From: Sepiola atlantica
Taxonomy: Eukaryota > Mollusca > Cephalopoda > Sepiida > Sepiolidae
Assembly (NCBI GenBank): GCA_963556195.1
Contig: OY744520.1
Span: forward strand, 8,293,491-8,357,490
DNA length: 64,000 nucleotides
Direction of reading: 5' to 3'
Shown here: piece by piece, positions 11,201 to 25,700 of the stretch
Layout of the letters: each line of letters begins with the position of its first letter
Position numbering within the stretch: position 1 is the first letter of the stretch
The notes under the pieces: generated by a model
Told to the model about the DNA's origin: nothing
Databases searched by the model: none
What the model saw: only the letters and a program-made list of their open reading frames with translations
Position numbers and translations under genes: made by a program

Positions 11201-14200
11201 ATTAATTTTATTGATTTCATTAATTTTATTGATTTCATTAATTTTATTAATTTCATTAATTTTATTGATTTCATTAATTTTATTAATTTCATTAATTTTT
11301 ATTAATTTCATTGATTTCATTAATTTCATTGATTTCATTAATTTTATTAATTTCATTGATTTTTATTAATTTCATTAATTTGATTGATTTCATTGATTTT
11401 TATTAATTTCATTAATTTTTATTAATTTCATTGATTTCATTAATTTCATTGATTTCATTAATTTTATTGATTTCATTAATTTTATTGATTTCATTAATTT
11501 TATTAATTTCATTAATTTTATTGATTTCATTAATTTTATTAATTTCATTAATTTTTATTAATTTCATTGATTTCATTAATTTCATTGATTTCATTAATTT
11601 TATTAATTTCATTGATTTTTATTAATTTCATTAATTTGATTGATTTCATTGATTTTTATTAATTTCATTAATTTTTATAATTTCATTAATTTCATTGATT
11701 TCATTGATTTTTATTAATTTCATTAATTTCATTAATTTCACTGATTTCATTAATTTTATTGATTTCATTGATTTCATTGAATTCATTAATTTTATTGATT
11801 TCATTAATTTTATTGATTTCATTAATTTTATTAATTTTATTAATTTTATTAATTTCATTAATTTTTATTAATTTCATTGATTTTTATTAATTTCATTAAT
11901 TTCATTGATTTTTATTAATTTCATTAATTTTATTGATTTCATTAATTTTATTGATTTCATTGATTTCATTGATTTCATTGATTTCATTATTTTTATTGAT
12001 TTCATTAATTTTATTAATTTTATTAATTTTATTAATTTCATTAATTTTTATTAATTTCATTGATTTTTATTAATTTCATTAATTTGATTGATTTCATTGA
12101 TTTTTATTAATTTCATTAATTTTTATAATTTCATTAATTTCATTGATTTCATTGATTTTTATTAATTTCATTAATTTCACTGATTTCATTAATTTTATTG
12201 ATTTCATTGATTTCATTGAATTCATTAATTTTATTGATTTCATTAATTTTATTGATTTCATTAATTTTATTAATTTTATTAATTTTATTAATTTCATTAA
12301 TTTTTATTAATTTCATTAATTTTATTGATTTCATTAATTTTATTGATTTCATTGATTTTATTGATTTCATTGATTTCATTGATTTCATTGATTTCATTAT
12401 TTTTATTGATTTCATTAATTTTATTAATTTTATTAATTTTATTAATTTCATTAATTTTTATTAATTTCATTGATTTTCATTAATTTCATTAATTTCATTG
12501 ATTTTTATTGAATTTCATTAATTTTATTGAATTTCATTGATTTCATTGATTTCATTAATTTCATTGATTTCATTAATTTTATTGATTTCATTAATTTTAT
12601 TGATTTCATTAATTTTATTGATTTCATTAATTTTATTGATTTCATTAATTTTATTAATTTCATTAATTTGATTGATTTCATTAATTTTATTAATTTCATT
12701 AATTTTATTAATTTTATTAATTTCATTAATTTTTATTAATTTCATTAATTTTTATTAATTTCATTAATTTTTATTAATTTCATTAATTTTATTGATTTCA
12801 TTGATTTTTATTAATTTCATTGATTTCATTGATTTCATTAATTTTATTAATTTCATTAATTTTTATTAATTTCATTAATTTTATTGATTTCATTAATTTT
12901 TATTAATTTCATTGATTTCATTAATTTCATGGATTTCATGGATTTCATTAATTTCATTGATTTTATTAATTTCATTGATTTCATTAATTTTATTAATTTC
13001 ATTAATTTTTATTAATTTTTATTAATTTTTATTAATTTCATTAATTTCATTAATTTCATTAATTTTATTAATTTCATTGATTTCATTAATTTTTATTAAT
13101 TTCATTGATTTCATTAATTTCATTAATTTCATTGATTTCATTAATTTCATTAATTTCATTGATTTTATTAATTTCATTTAATTATGGAAGATGCTTAATA
13201 CATTAATTACAACAACAACCTTATGAAAAACCTGATGCGATCGCGAAGATTGAAAGCGCTTAAGATAGCCGATAAGAGAAATATATTTCTCAGATTACCT
13301 ACATTGTTGCTCGTGTTGTAACGGCCTTAGGTTGATCCGACTTCTTCTGTACTACATCCCGAATCATGGCGGCTTATGCACGGCGGTCCTGAGCAAGGTC
13401 GCACAAGATTGCTAACCAATCGTAATTCCACCATCAAAGGCCGACCACATGTGGACCTGAGAGTTAAGCCAGGTCCTCAGCTGTCCACCGATATGCTTGC
13501 GCCACCTAGTGGGCGACGAACTGCCTATCCAAACCATCGAAGACATCACAGTAACAAGACAGATGGTTTGGCAGAAAACAACAGTTGATACACAGTCAGC
13601 CTGCCAGGAACACAAAATACGGTGGAGGCAATAATTGTCAAAGACTTCCAACTTCTGTCAATTGACCATCCTCATTGGCCATGTCTCGCATCCATTAGAT
13701 GAAGATAACCAGACAACAGACTGGTAGAGACGTCACTTGGTTAACATGGAGATCTTCCAAGGCTCCAACAAGGACCATTGGAGGTGAACAAACAGAGATT
13801 TAGTGGACCGAACTCGACAATCGACCTCTGCCTAGATGGAACAACGGTGGACACAAGGTACACGAATGATTCCATATCATCTGAAATAGCCCCATTCAGA
13901 GACAGCAGTCTCCAGAATTCTGGAAATACCAAGAAGGAGAGAATCTTACTTTTCAACGTGTTGATGCACATACCTATGCAAAGTACAGGCTTCTGCAGTC
14001 TGTCCAGCACAAACTGCACCTCGGTTAACCCCAGCAATAAAATCTCATCAGCATAAGACAGGTCTAACACACTCATCTCTTCCTCTATTGCTACCCCCTG
14101 AGAATTTGAGAGCGTGATGAAGAATGTAGTCGATGGTTTAGGGGAGGGGCAGGCAACCTCCGGCCCGCAGGCCACATCCGGCCCGCGAAGGCTCAGCGTC

Positions 14201-17200
14201 CGGCCCGCCATCCTGCTATGCTTTATTATTGCAATCCGGCCCGCAGACCTCCCAGTAAAACTCATATCATTTTGTGACAGACATAAAAGTAGGTTTCAAT
14301 TAAGATTTACAGTGGGATGAAAATGTATAAATATCAGCGAGCGATGATGCATGTATATTTAATTTTTCTTTAACTATTAATTTCAAATCATTGGCCTGAG
14401 ATAAAAATAGAAAAATAGAAAGGCAAAGAGGAAACGAGAGACAAGGAAATGGCATGAAATAGAGAACCTATGTGAGGTGTGTCAAAACGAATGCTGGATC
14501 AACTTGCTACTTCCCCAGTCATTATTTTTTATGATTCCAAAATGGCTGTTCGTCGGCGCCTTTTCTAACATCACATACAGAAGTCTCTTCAGAAAAAATA
14601 TCAGATTCGTAGAGTGTTCAATGCAATTTTTCTTCCATTAATTCACGTAAAAAAAATATAGTAAGATTTTGTTTTTCACTCCGGCCCGCGATGTCGTTCT
14701 AAAAGTCTCATCTGGCCCTCACACTGAAAAGGTTGCCCGCCCCTGGTGTAGGGGATAGCGCACATTCTTGTTGAATGCTGGTTTTCACCTCAAGAGTCTG
14801 ACACATTGCCCTACTCTTATACACAAACTTTTGTCAACTTGTAATAAGTAGTACTGGATGAGATGAAGAAGCTTTGTAGGAACACCATCTGCCTGTATGA
14901 TGTACTAGTCAACAAAGGAGGCTGCTGCAAAATTGACGAAGCACAGGACAGTGGAATGCAGATGTGCCAGCCCTGTTCGAGAATGCGATAAAGATTGAAA
15001 ATTTAGTGAACACATCCTGGACAGAAACCATCCTAGATTGGATATGTACAGAGATTACAGACTTTCTTTAACCTTTTCAGAAGAACTTTAAATGCCTTTG
15101 CCAGAATATCAACGAGGCTGATACACATGTAATTCAAGCAGAGTTCCCGGTCTCCTTTTTTGTGGAAGGGTAAGAGGATTGCTTTGTTCCAATCATCAGA
15201 CTTTAGTTGCCCACACTGCATTGAAGACATGATGAACCCATGTGGCAAATATATCTGGCAGCAGCAGCAATCTCATTCTGGTGGGTTTTAAAATTTCATT
15301 TTTTTTTTTTAAATAGGATTTTGTTTTTAAATTTCATTTTTTTTTTTAAATAGGATTTTGTTTTTAAAATTTCATTTTTTTTTTAAATAGGATTTTGTTT
15401 TTAAATTTCATTTTTTTTTTAAATTTCATTTTTTTTTTAAATAGGATTTTGTTTTAAAATTTCATTTTTTTTTTTAAATAGGATTTTGTTTTTAAATTTC
15501 ATTTTTTTTTTAAATAGGATTTTGTTTTAAAATTTCATTTTTTTTTTAAATAGGATTTTGTTTTAAAATTTCATTTTTTTTTTAAATAGGATTTTGTTTT
15601 AAAATTTCATTTTTTTTTAAATAGGATTTTATTTTAAAATTTCATTTTTTTTTAAATAGGATTTTATTTTAAAATTTCATTTTTTTTTTTAAATAAGATT
15701 GTTTTAAAATTTCATCTTTTACGCTGTTGCATTTTTGAGTTCAATTAATATTCGATTAACAGTAAATAAAAAAATAATAATTCAATGTTTAATTAAAAGT
15801 GAGAAAAACATACACAACAAAGTTGTCTCATACCTGCATTAATATAGATTCCCATTACACCAATGATAAAATGAAGTATACTCACTCAGCAGATATCCTT
15901 AATTTCTCACTGAGATCTGCATTGATGTAGTCACTCAGTAAACCATGGGCAAACGTCAGGTATTCATCTGTTAAAGATTTTTAAAAATCAAAAATATATA
16001 TATTATGTTTTGAGGATTAATAATTTCGATTATTCAAACTACTGTTCTCATCTTGGATGTTATTCTCACAGCGTTTCGGTGAATGTAACCGGAAACCTTC
16101 TTCAGGTGCATCTTTTCAAATTCAGGAATCTTTATTGAATTTCAAACAGAACCCTTTATTTAATCCATGGGGGCAGCTTGCTCTCGTTGTTTCGTCTGTT
16201 TTAGAAATAAGTAATTCCTATCACTTAGTATCACCCAGAAGACTGTCACATAGAACTGAATATCATTTAGAACTTTATGAAGATGGTTGGCAGTTACATC
16301 AGCCAAAACGTTACGAGAATAACATCCAAGATGAGAACAGTAGTCCGAATAATCCAAAAAATATATGTTAACTATTTTAAAGAATTATTAGATTGATATA
16401 AGACTTGGGGTTCTGGTTCATAATAATGAATGTCATTTGTCAAAAAGCTAACTACATCAAACATCATTAATGTGAAACACTTGTTTCCTCGGAAAAATTG
16501 TCTACCCTAAAAAAAATCAGCCAAATGAATAGAAAGAATGATAATTTATATATATTCCGTCCTCTAGACATAATTCTGCAACGGACCATTCTCGAGCTAT
16601 CAAATTATGATACTATGGACTGCCAACAGCCAGGACTACCTGAAAATATTAGCTAGGAAGTAAACGACACTACAAAAGTAGATGACAATATGAAAGCGAC
16701 AGATCCATTGTGTTGTACAGACGAAGTGACGCCATGAACAATTAGCTGGGGGGAAGGGTCAGAATAGAGAATTCAAAAGTATTTATTTCCATTGAAGTAA
16801 GCTGTAACTAAGAAGACAAGATGTATCAGATTTCCATTAGAAAGTAGATATATTTGGATGGGACTGACTGTTGTGAGCAGACGAGTTTGAGGAGATCGAC
16901 GGGCAGGCCAGTGGTGAATGGTCTCAACAGCAGATGAGTCTGAGTGGATGACAGTGACGAATCACGATGGCAGATCGACGAGAGACATCAGTTAAGTCTT
17001 AGCGAATATCCCGAACTTGAAAGATGGGAATAGAGCTCAGAGGTAGTGACACTTAGCGATGGAGCCCTAACAACACACACACCTGTGTTCAACAAGGTGG
17101 TTTGCACACCATCTGTATCTGTGTCTGCATTGTTACTTTGAATGCAAACTAAACTGTGCTATGCGCTCGCTCGGCAACCGCCAATGCTAGAATCAACACG

Positions 17201-19998
17201 GTCAGAATAAGAAAATGAAGAAGAAAACCACGGCACATTACGTTTTGAAGGTCGGGGTTGACAATCCTTATCTTCAAAAAGATATCATATACCTCAACGG
17301 TTGGCAACCAGGATGGTGATGGGACTCTTCACATTTTTCTACGAAGAACGGCTTCAAAGACTAAATCTATTCTCACCTGAGCGGCAGAGGATACGAGGGG
17401 ACCGTATTCTGGCGTACACCATCAATAATAGGAATTTAAATCTACCTCTTGAGGAGTTTTTCACCCCAGCATAAAGTTGTGGTCTCTGTGGGCAGCTGCA
17501 GATGTAACTTTCATATCAATAGAAAAAAGACAGCATTCTCTGTCCGTGTTTCTGCCAAAGGAGGTTGTGACGATGCTTACAATATCCAGGTTCAAAGTGG
17601 CCTTGAACAAACATTCAAACGATATATAAATGAAAATATTTCGTCTTTTTCCATGATTTGTTCCACTTTGCTATTTTTTATACCAATAAATTTGCATTGA
17701 ATTGAATAAATAAAGCGAATTTCTTTTAAATTTTGGATAATTTAAAAATTACACCGGTTGTTATATATCCTGTTAATGAGATGGCCTGATTGCCCAGTGT
17801 CTATTTCTTGACGCTGTCAGGTTGAAGATATCTTGTTGCTGAACTCTGAAAAAATGATGGCCTCTCTTTGTTAGCTAAACCATAGCTTGACCTCAACAGA
17901 CAACCACTTTCTACGGTTGTCCTTGAACTGATCAAAGCTCCCCTCTCCCTATACAACATGGTGAATTCAATTGTTGTAAATAGATTTTGTCTATTTACAA
18001 TAAAAAAAATTTTTTAAACCCCAAAAAACAAAGAATAAATTCAAACAGTTTTTATAAATAAAATACTTTTTCTCCGTACATGCATTTCTGAAAATGTTAT
18101 CCACACAGACTTATTTTATTTTTAGTTAAAAACAGGTAAAAATAATCCTAAACGAAAATGACAAAAAGTGAACTTAAAAACAAGTTTAACAGATTTTGAA
18201 AATAACAATTTAATTACTTGGTATGATTTTTAAATTATACAGATGATAATATCTTTCCTAGGACAGTTATTCTACGAGTTAATAAAATTAATTCACCAAA
18301 TGGAAAACTTTTTTGTTCTCTTACAAAGATTAAAAGAAAGAGATATATGCTACTAAACATTTATGTCTAGAATCCTTATTCAAACTTTGATCAAAATCCA
18401 TTAAATGATTTTCATTCTAGAAAAATGTCTAAACTTTGGGGCTTAAATAAACTTCAGAAGAATGTTTGAATACTTGTAGGGACAGTTCATGACAGGAATT
18501 TGAAGATGACCATATTGTAATCAGCAGGGAAGCAATCCCTTGGTAACGTGTACCACAGGTGAGAAACCCTCACGAAGAAGCTCTGCTTGTGGAAATTCCC
18601 TGACACTAGGCACTCGGAGAAAGAAAAAAAAGTTTTTTTTTCATTGTGACAATAAGTTCTTGCTCTGAATGTCTTCTGAGGAGGAACCACATTTTGAAAC
18701 TAAGTCGAGCACCTTCCATGAAAATAACAATAGAGTAGAGAGAGATTAGCAATGTCTCTTTTCCAATGAAGGAGCTGTAAGGAACAGAAAAGATCGTCCA
18801 CCACTAGATTTCGGAGTCATTTTTCAACTCTGTCGCTAGGTAACAAGGAGTGCTCTGAGCGGCGCCTCCCCAGCTGTGGCAACAGTACTTCATCTTAGGA
18901 TGTATCTGATTCTTGTATCGGTAGAGGATAGCATCAGGAGTCAGATACTTTTAGTGGAAAAATCGAAAATAAAACAAAAAATACAACTACTAACTTTCAT
19001 CAAACACATTAAAATTTTATTTTCTACCGACTCGTACACTTTTAAAGTGTGAAAACTGACTAAGATTTATCATCTCTGAATTTTTTATCGTTAACTTGAC
19101 TTATCGAAACACAAAAATGGTGGTCGATTTTTGTGGAGTGGTCACTTTGCTTAGAATAACTTACGGCTGAAAAGATAGCAAAAAGGAAGGGAAAAAAATG
19201 ACTTACCCTACCATTAACCTTAATGGGGGGGGGGGACTATTCTGACTTCAAGTTAGTGGTAGGGTGAATAATTTTGTTTCTAGTGTCAAAAAAAGAGTTT
19301 TGAACAAAATTTAATTTTGAAATAAAAAAAATCAGACTTTTATAATTATTCTAGTTGTACCTGTGACCCATCGGGTCAACCACTATTTATTCCATTTTGA
19401 TTTCATTTGAAATTTATAAACTGTGCCATATCTTCTTGCATAACTCAATATATTATTATTCTGCTATCAAATTCATATATGTATTTATGGTGTGTACGAA
19501 CACACTATGTAAATTAGATGTCAAAGTAAAGCAATTAAGAATACTGAAAAAAAGAGATTCACTCTTTCTCTAAATGCTCACAGAGGCATTACAAATATTA
19601 GGTGTTTAATCAGCAATGAAAGAGGTGCAAGAAATACATTTTGTTTAGTTTTTACAAATTACAGTTAATTAGAAAAATTCAAATTTTTTTTTTTACATAA
19701 CTCAATCCCAGAACTAAGTAATATTTTAGCATGTATTTTGTGTCCTCAAAGTATATATGAAAAAACGCCTTTAGGAAACACACATTCAGTCACTCAGCTT
19801 TATGTAATAGATTGAATATTAGAAAAGTTTTTAAAAATGAAAATAGAATTCTTACTTCGACTTGCATCAGAACTAATTTTCTTTGACTTCACAAAATTCT
19901 TAGACTGGGCGATTCCTTCAGACACTTGGACATTGTTATTGAATAAAACATCTGCCAGTCTGTTCAGCTGTTGAATAAGAAAAGACAAAAATTGAAAG

Positions 19999-20032
<34 letters not shown>

Positions 20033-22648
20033 GAACACATACACTGGACAAGGCAGGTGAAGCTAGGGCAGTAGTGCTTGATATATCCAAAGCCTTTGAC
20101 AAGGTCTGGCATGAAAGGGTTTCTCTTAAAAATTCACTCATATGGTATTACTGGACAAATATTTAATATAATTAGATCCTTCCTAACAAAAAGAAAGATC
20201 CAGGTTGTCCACAGTGGCCGTTCATTCAAGCAACATGACATAAATGCTGGTGTGCCCCAGGGATCGATCCTTGGACCTCTACTATTCCTGATTTTCATTA
20301 ACGACCTCCCTGATGACATTGAGTCTGAGATGGGTATATTTGCTGACAACACCATGCTCCACTCTCATCATGTGGGCAAAACGGACACACACATATCCTA
20401 GGCAATGGCTGAATCCTTAGAAAGTGACCTCCAGTCTGTAGTGGAATGAAGTCATAAATGTGTCATATTTGAAACAAAAAACATTTAACGGTTAAGTAAT
20501 TTGTAATTATATTCTTAGTATCGCCATTACTAAGGATTGAACCTTCAACCTCTAGAAAACTGTCACTTAGGATTGATTATTACTGAGCACTTTTGTTCGT
20601 GGCACAACAGTGAAATTGATTGTATTTTAGATATTATTAGAAAGCGATAAAAACTACCAAGATCAAATGTTTGATGTTTTCACAAATTATAAGAGATATG
20701 TTACAAATTAGCAAAGGTACCCAGCTTTGCACGGCAGATATCTACGGCAATGAAACATCAGTCAACAAGTAAATTTTGAATCAACAATTTTTTCTTGTGA
20801 TTCAGTCATTAAAAAGGTGTTACTATCATTCAACATGAAAAACAATTTTGTCTGTTTTATGCAAAAAAAACAAAACAATTTTGTCTGTTTTATGCACAAA
20901 AAAAAACAATTTTGTCTGTTTTATGCAAAAAAACAATTTTGTCTGTTTTATGCAAAAAAAACAATTTTGTCTGTTTTATGCAAAAAAAACAATTTTGTCT
21001 GTTTTATGCAAAAAAAACAATTTTGTCTGTTTTATGCAAAAAAAAACAATTTTGTCTTGTTTTATGCAAAAAAAAAACAAAACAATTTTGTCTGTTTTAT
21101 GCACAAAAAAAAAAAAACAATTTTGTCTGTTTTATGCAAAAAAACAATTTTGTCTGTTTTATGCAAAAAACAATTTTGTCTGTTTTATGCAAAAAAAACA
21201 ATTTGTCTGTTTTATGCAAAAAAAAACAATTTTGTCTGTTTTATGCAAAAAAAAACAATTTTGTCTGTTTTATTCAAAAAAAACAATTTTGTCTGTTTTA
21301 TGCAAAAAAAAACAATTTTGTCTTGTTTTATGCAAAAAAAAAACAAAACAATTTTGTCTGTTTTATGCACAAAAAAAAAACAATTTTGTCTGTTTTATGC
21401 AAAAAAACAATTTTGTCTGTTTTATGCAAAAAAACAATTTTGTCTGTTTTATGCAAAAAAAACAATTTTGTCTGTTTTATGCAAAAAAAACAATTTTGTC
21501 TGTTTTATGCAAAAAAAAAACAATTTTGTCTGTTTTCAAAAAAAACAATTTTGTCTGTTTTATGCAAAAAAAAACAATTTTGTCTGTTTTATGCAAAAAA
21601 AAAACAATTTTGTCTTGTTTTATGCAAAAAAAAAACAAAACAATTTTGTCTGTTTTATGCACAAAAAAAAAAACAATTTTGTCTGTTTTATGCAAAAAAA
21701 CAATTTTGTCTTTTATGCAAAAAAACAATTTTGTCTGTTTTATGCAAAAAACAATTTTGTCTGTTTTATGCAAAAAAACAATTTTGTCTGTTTTATGCAA
21801 AAAAAACAATTTTGTCTGTTTTATGCAAAAAAAAACAATTTTGTCTGTTTTATGCAAAAAAAAACAATTTTGTCTGTTTTATTCAAACAAAAACAATTTT
21901 GTCTGTTTTATGCAAAAAATAAATGCAATTGTGTAACAATTTTCATATGGAGTAATCAACAAAACGGTTAGAATTCTGTGAATTTGTAGACAACTCTAAT
22001 CTATGGTCTCAAAGAATTTGGGTACCAACTATGTGCATGCCAAAGCTTGTTTCTGGTTAAGAGTTTCCATTTTCGTATGCTCTAACAGGTTTTTCTTTAA
22101 ATAATAATAGAGAAAAAGCAACTTTGAATCATTTAAAACCAAAAATATCGGCAAGAACCAGCTGATTCCAAATATGCCATTGGTTTGGAGAGCAACCGTT
22201 GACAACTGAGGCTTGGACAGACAGACATCTTTATATATATATTATATATATATTATATATATATCTTTATTTTATTTATTAACCATAATAATATGCATTA
22301 TGTCTCTGTTTCAATATATCTGTCTATATAATACTAAAACAATGGGAAAAGAAAAAAGACAAAAATGTATATATTTAACAATATATATATATCTATATAT
22401 ATATATATATATATACCACATTTCTGAAACAAAAGTCCAAACAAAACAGTGAATTACAGCGATCTGTAATTAACTTGTTTTTATTATTTATTTTATACAA
22501 TATTTTACAACAGAAATATTCGTGGACAAGCATTATAAAATGAAATTTTATACTAAAACTCTGATATTCTTGTTAGCATATTGAATGTTTTAGATGATGG
22601 ATGGAAATGTTAATGAAACGAGAAGTGGTGGGAAGAAAGGAATACAGG

Positions 22649-22701
<53 letters not shown>

Positions 22702-25700
22702 ATAACATTGTGAAAGAAAGAGAGCAATAGGTAACAAATAAATAAATGACATAAATAAAGAAGAACGGGAAAATAAAAAGAGTAAAAAGAGTCAAAAAAG
22801 AAAAATAGGTACAATGTATCAACGTTGACAATTGGTTCGGGATTGTCTAGTATATATATAAATAGTGCATACCACAAGGGGAGATAATTCAGTATATAAC
22901 ATCAGGAGGAGCTTATTCAAAGTTTTATATAAAACAATAAGAATTATTTGGGGTGAAGCTAATTTTGATGAGTATGATGTAAACAGTGCATTGTTTACAA
23001 GGGAAATATATTTTATTGTTACATAAAAAGTTTATAATACAAACAGCCTGCTACCGTCTGCTGAAAGCTGTGATTAGGAATTTCCAAATATTGATGAAAT
23101 TTTTTTGGAATTTCCAAATATTTAATAGTATATATAACAAATACTCATCCAAGTCACACATGGTCTAGTAACTAATAAAAATAATATGCGCTCAATCAGA
23201 TTTACTCACCTTCACTTTAAGCCAGTCTACAGTTTTTGCCTCAGAATAACGATATGCCTGAATATCACCACTTTCTACAAAGAAATTTTTGTTTTATTAA
23301 TTTAGGAAAATATTATTATTTTTTTTTACAAACATTTCCCTCTTCCAAAATTGGTAATTTTATTTGGTGCTTCTCCATGGTTCCATCTAAAATAAATATC
23401 GCCGCCATTATCAGCATTATTATGAATGTCAAACGCAAAAAAAAAAGGAATTATCTCCCTTAAATGCGGCTAAAAGTTGAATTCATTTTCTAAAACAAAA
23501 CTACTGGATGAATTTTTGTAATTTTTTGTGACCTGTATTTATTTTCCCCTCAAAAGTAAGTACATCATAAAGTTTGTTGCTATTTTTTCTTAACATCCAT
23601 ATTCTATCTAGATGAAACAATGGAGAAGCACCTTTTTATTTTTCTACAAATTTTTTAAAAAAATCATTCATGATCAAAATGCATCACTCAGCATAGAACG
23701 GCCATCTTGAAATATCTCCAATCAATGTGCTAATCAGTGTCAAAAAATAGAGGCATTTTGAAATAAGCCTTGAGTTAACTTGGAAAAACAGCCATGGTAA
23801 ATTTTTTAAAATTATTATTAGATTTTCTGGGGGTTTTTTTATAAAAAAAAAAAATAAATCATTGCATATAATGATTTTATACGATAAGTTGTTTTTGAAA
23901 TAGTGCAGTGTCACACTGCATATTTTAGGATTCCCTTAAAGTTAAAAAATAAAAAAATTTTATGGAAGTCGCTCCAGACAAGGCATGAAGCCACTTGATG
24001 TTAGGAGCTAAAAAGAATGAAAGATAATTAACGCAAAGACAGCAGATGTCTATTGACCATATTCTTTTCAAGACTAAGGCTATAAGTAGGAAGAAAACAG
24101 TCAGCAGGAAGAGAGTTCCACAAGCCTGCAGTTTTAGGAAAGAAGCTACTGGAATAGGAAGATGTATTACAATGAGGTACATAAACATGAAATATTAACC
24201 CACAAGAAAATGGAATTGCAAATTTTGTAGTATCGATTAGTAAAAGGAGAGATAATGTAATATTTTAATTATCTCCCCTTAATTTTTTAATTTCTTTTGT
24301 TTTATAGCATAAAGAAAAAAAAATGGATGGAAATTTGACAAAGTTTAGTAAGTGAATGAATAAAGGTATACCACAACATCATCACCGCCTTTCTCACCCC
24401 CAATTCTAAAATTCTTTTGAATATCCATGATTAAACAGTAAACTACAAGATTATCAAAAAATATTTGTTGGGGTCACTTTTTCTTAATGCTTGGAGTTCC
24501 AGGTCATGTGACCACATGGCAGTCAACCAGTTTGATTTAACAACATTATCATCGATATAAAACGCGTTACTATTCATCGTCTCTGCCTTTTTCGACAGAC
24601 TGAGGGGGCAACAGGTCTGCCAAAAATCCTCCCTTCTTTTTTTGGTTTAGTCATCAAAGCGACAACATTCATTTATCCTGGACACAGTCGTCTCCTTTCC
24701 ATCAGACTAGTGCCTTTGAGACACCATGCATTTAGTTCATACCAGTTCGATGTGCCTGTACACATATCTTCATACATTAAGAAGTTTTGACAGATGTTGA
24801 ATATTTTGTGTATTACTTGTAAGCATAAATAAATCCAGTTATATTTTTATAAGTTTTTGTTTACTTCTTATTTATGTGTAAGAACAATCGAGTACCAATA
24901 AAACCTTCTCTTTTTTCATACTTATAAGGAGAGTTCTGTTCGCTATGTAAATGTCTTTTAAAATTGACCCTGAACAGCGTTTATTGGAACAAACTTGGAA
25001 TGATGAATATAAAAAAAAACGATTATATTTGGTTCACCACTTCACTTTATCTGATATACACTGTTCAGAGTCTATTTTAAAAGGCGATAGAACCCTCCTT
25101 ATAAGCGGGGAATAAAAAAAAAGGATCAAAAGGATTTGAGGCACCCCAGAATGAGCAACAACAAAGAGGACACATTTTGACTTAACACAGATTTTTTACG
25201 TTAATTTATGGTTTTATCGTTTATGATCAATTAAAGAACTTTATAGCGAAAAATCCATTAAAAAAAATTTATTTTTTTAATACAATCCAATATTGTTTAG
25301 ATATTTTTAAAAATATTTTTGTAAAACTTTTTGTAAAATTTTTTTTTGATAATTTTTTAAAACATTAAATGTTATCTGGAAAACATTAAATTTAAATCTC
25401 ATGACACCATCTCTCTACAAAATCCTTTTAAAATATTTGTTTGTTTCGTCTGTTTGCTTTAAAACTATTTATTCTTTAGGCGATTAGTAAAACTTTTTGT
25501 AAAGACAACCCTTTTGTTTTTAATAAAAAATCTGTGAAGGCAAAGTTACAAATGTGCGTATACGCCATATTTTTTTTTGTTTATAATTCAAACAATAATT
25601 TTTTAAAAGTGGTGTTAAGGCAAAATATGTCCTTTTGGACGTTGCCCATTCTGGGGGTGCCTCAAATCCATTTGATAAAAAAATGATTATTTCGAAGGGT

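Noticed and set aside
8337..13185. Many frames of IKLMKS, INEINK, ISLILL and INFIDF type on both strands
   Set aside because: Inevitable products of a 9-bp satellite without stops in some frames.
15291..15713. A CRISPR array
   Set aside because: Repeats are contiguous with no unique spacers. The surrounding genes are eukaryotic.
20817..21971. Three overlapping frames of 336-384 codons encoding CLFYAKK-type repeats
   Set aside because: They are translations of a 27-bp minisatellite whose A-run changes shift frame every few units. No start context or codon bias.
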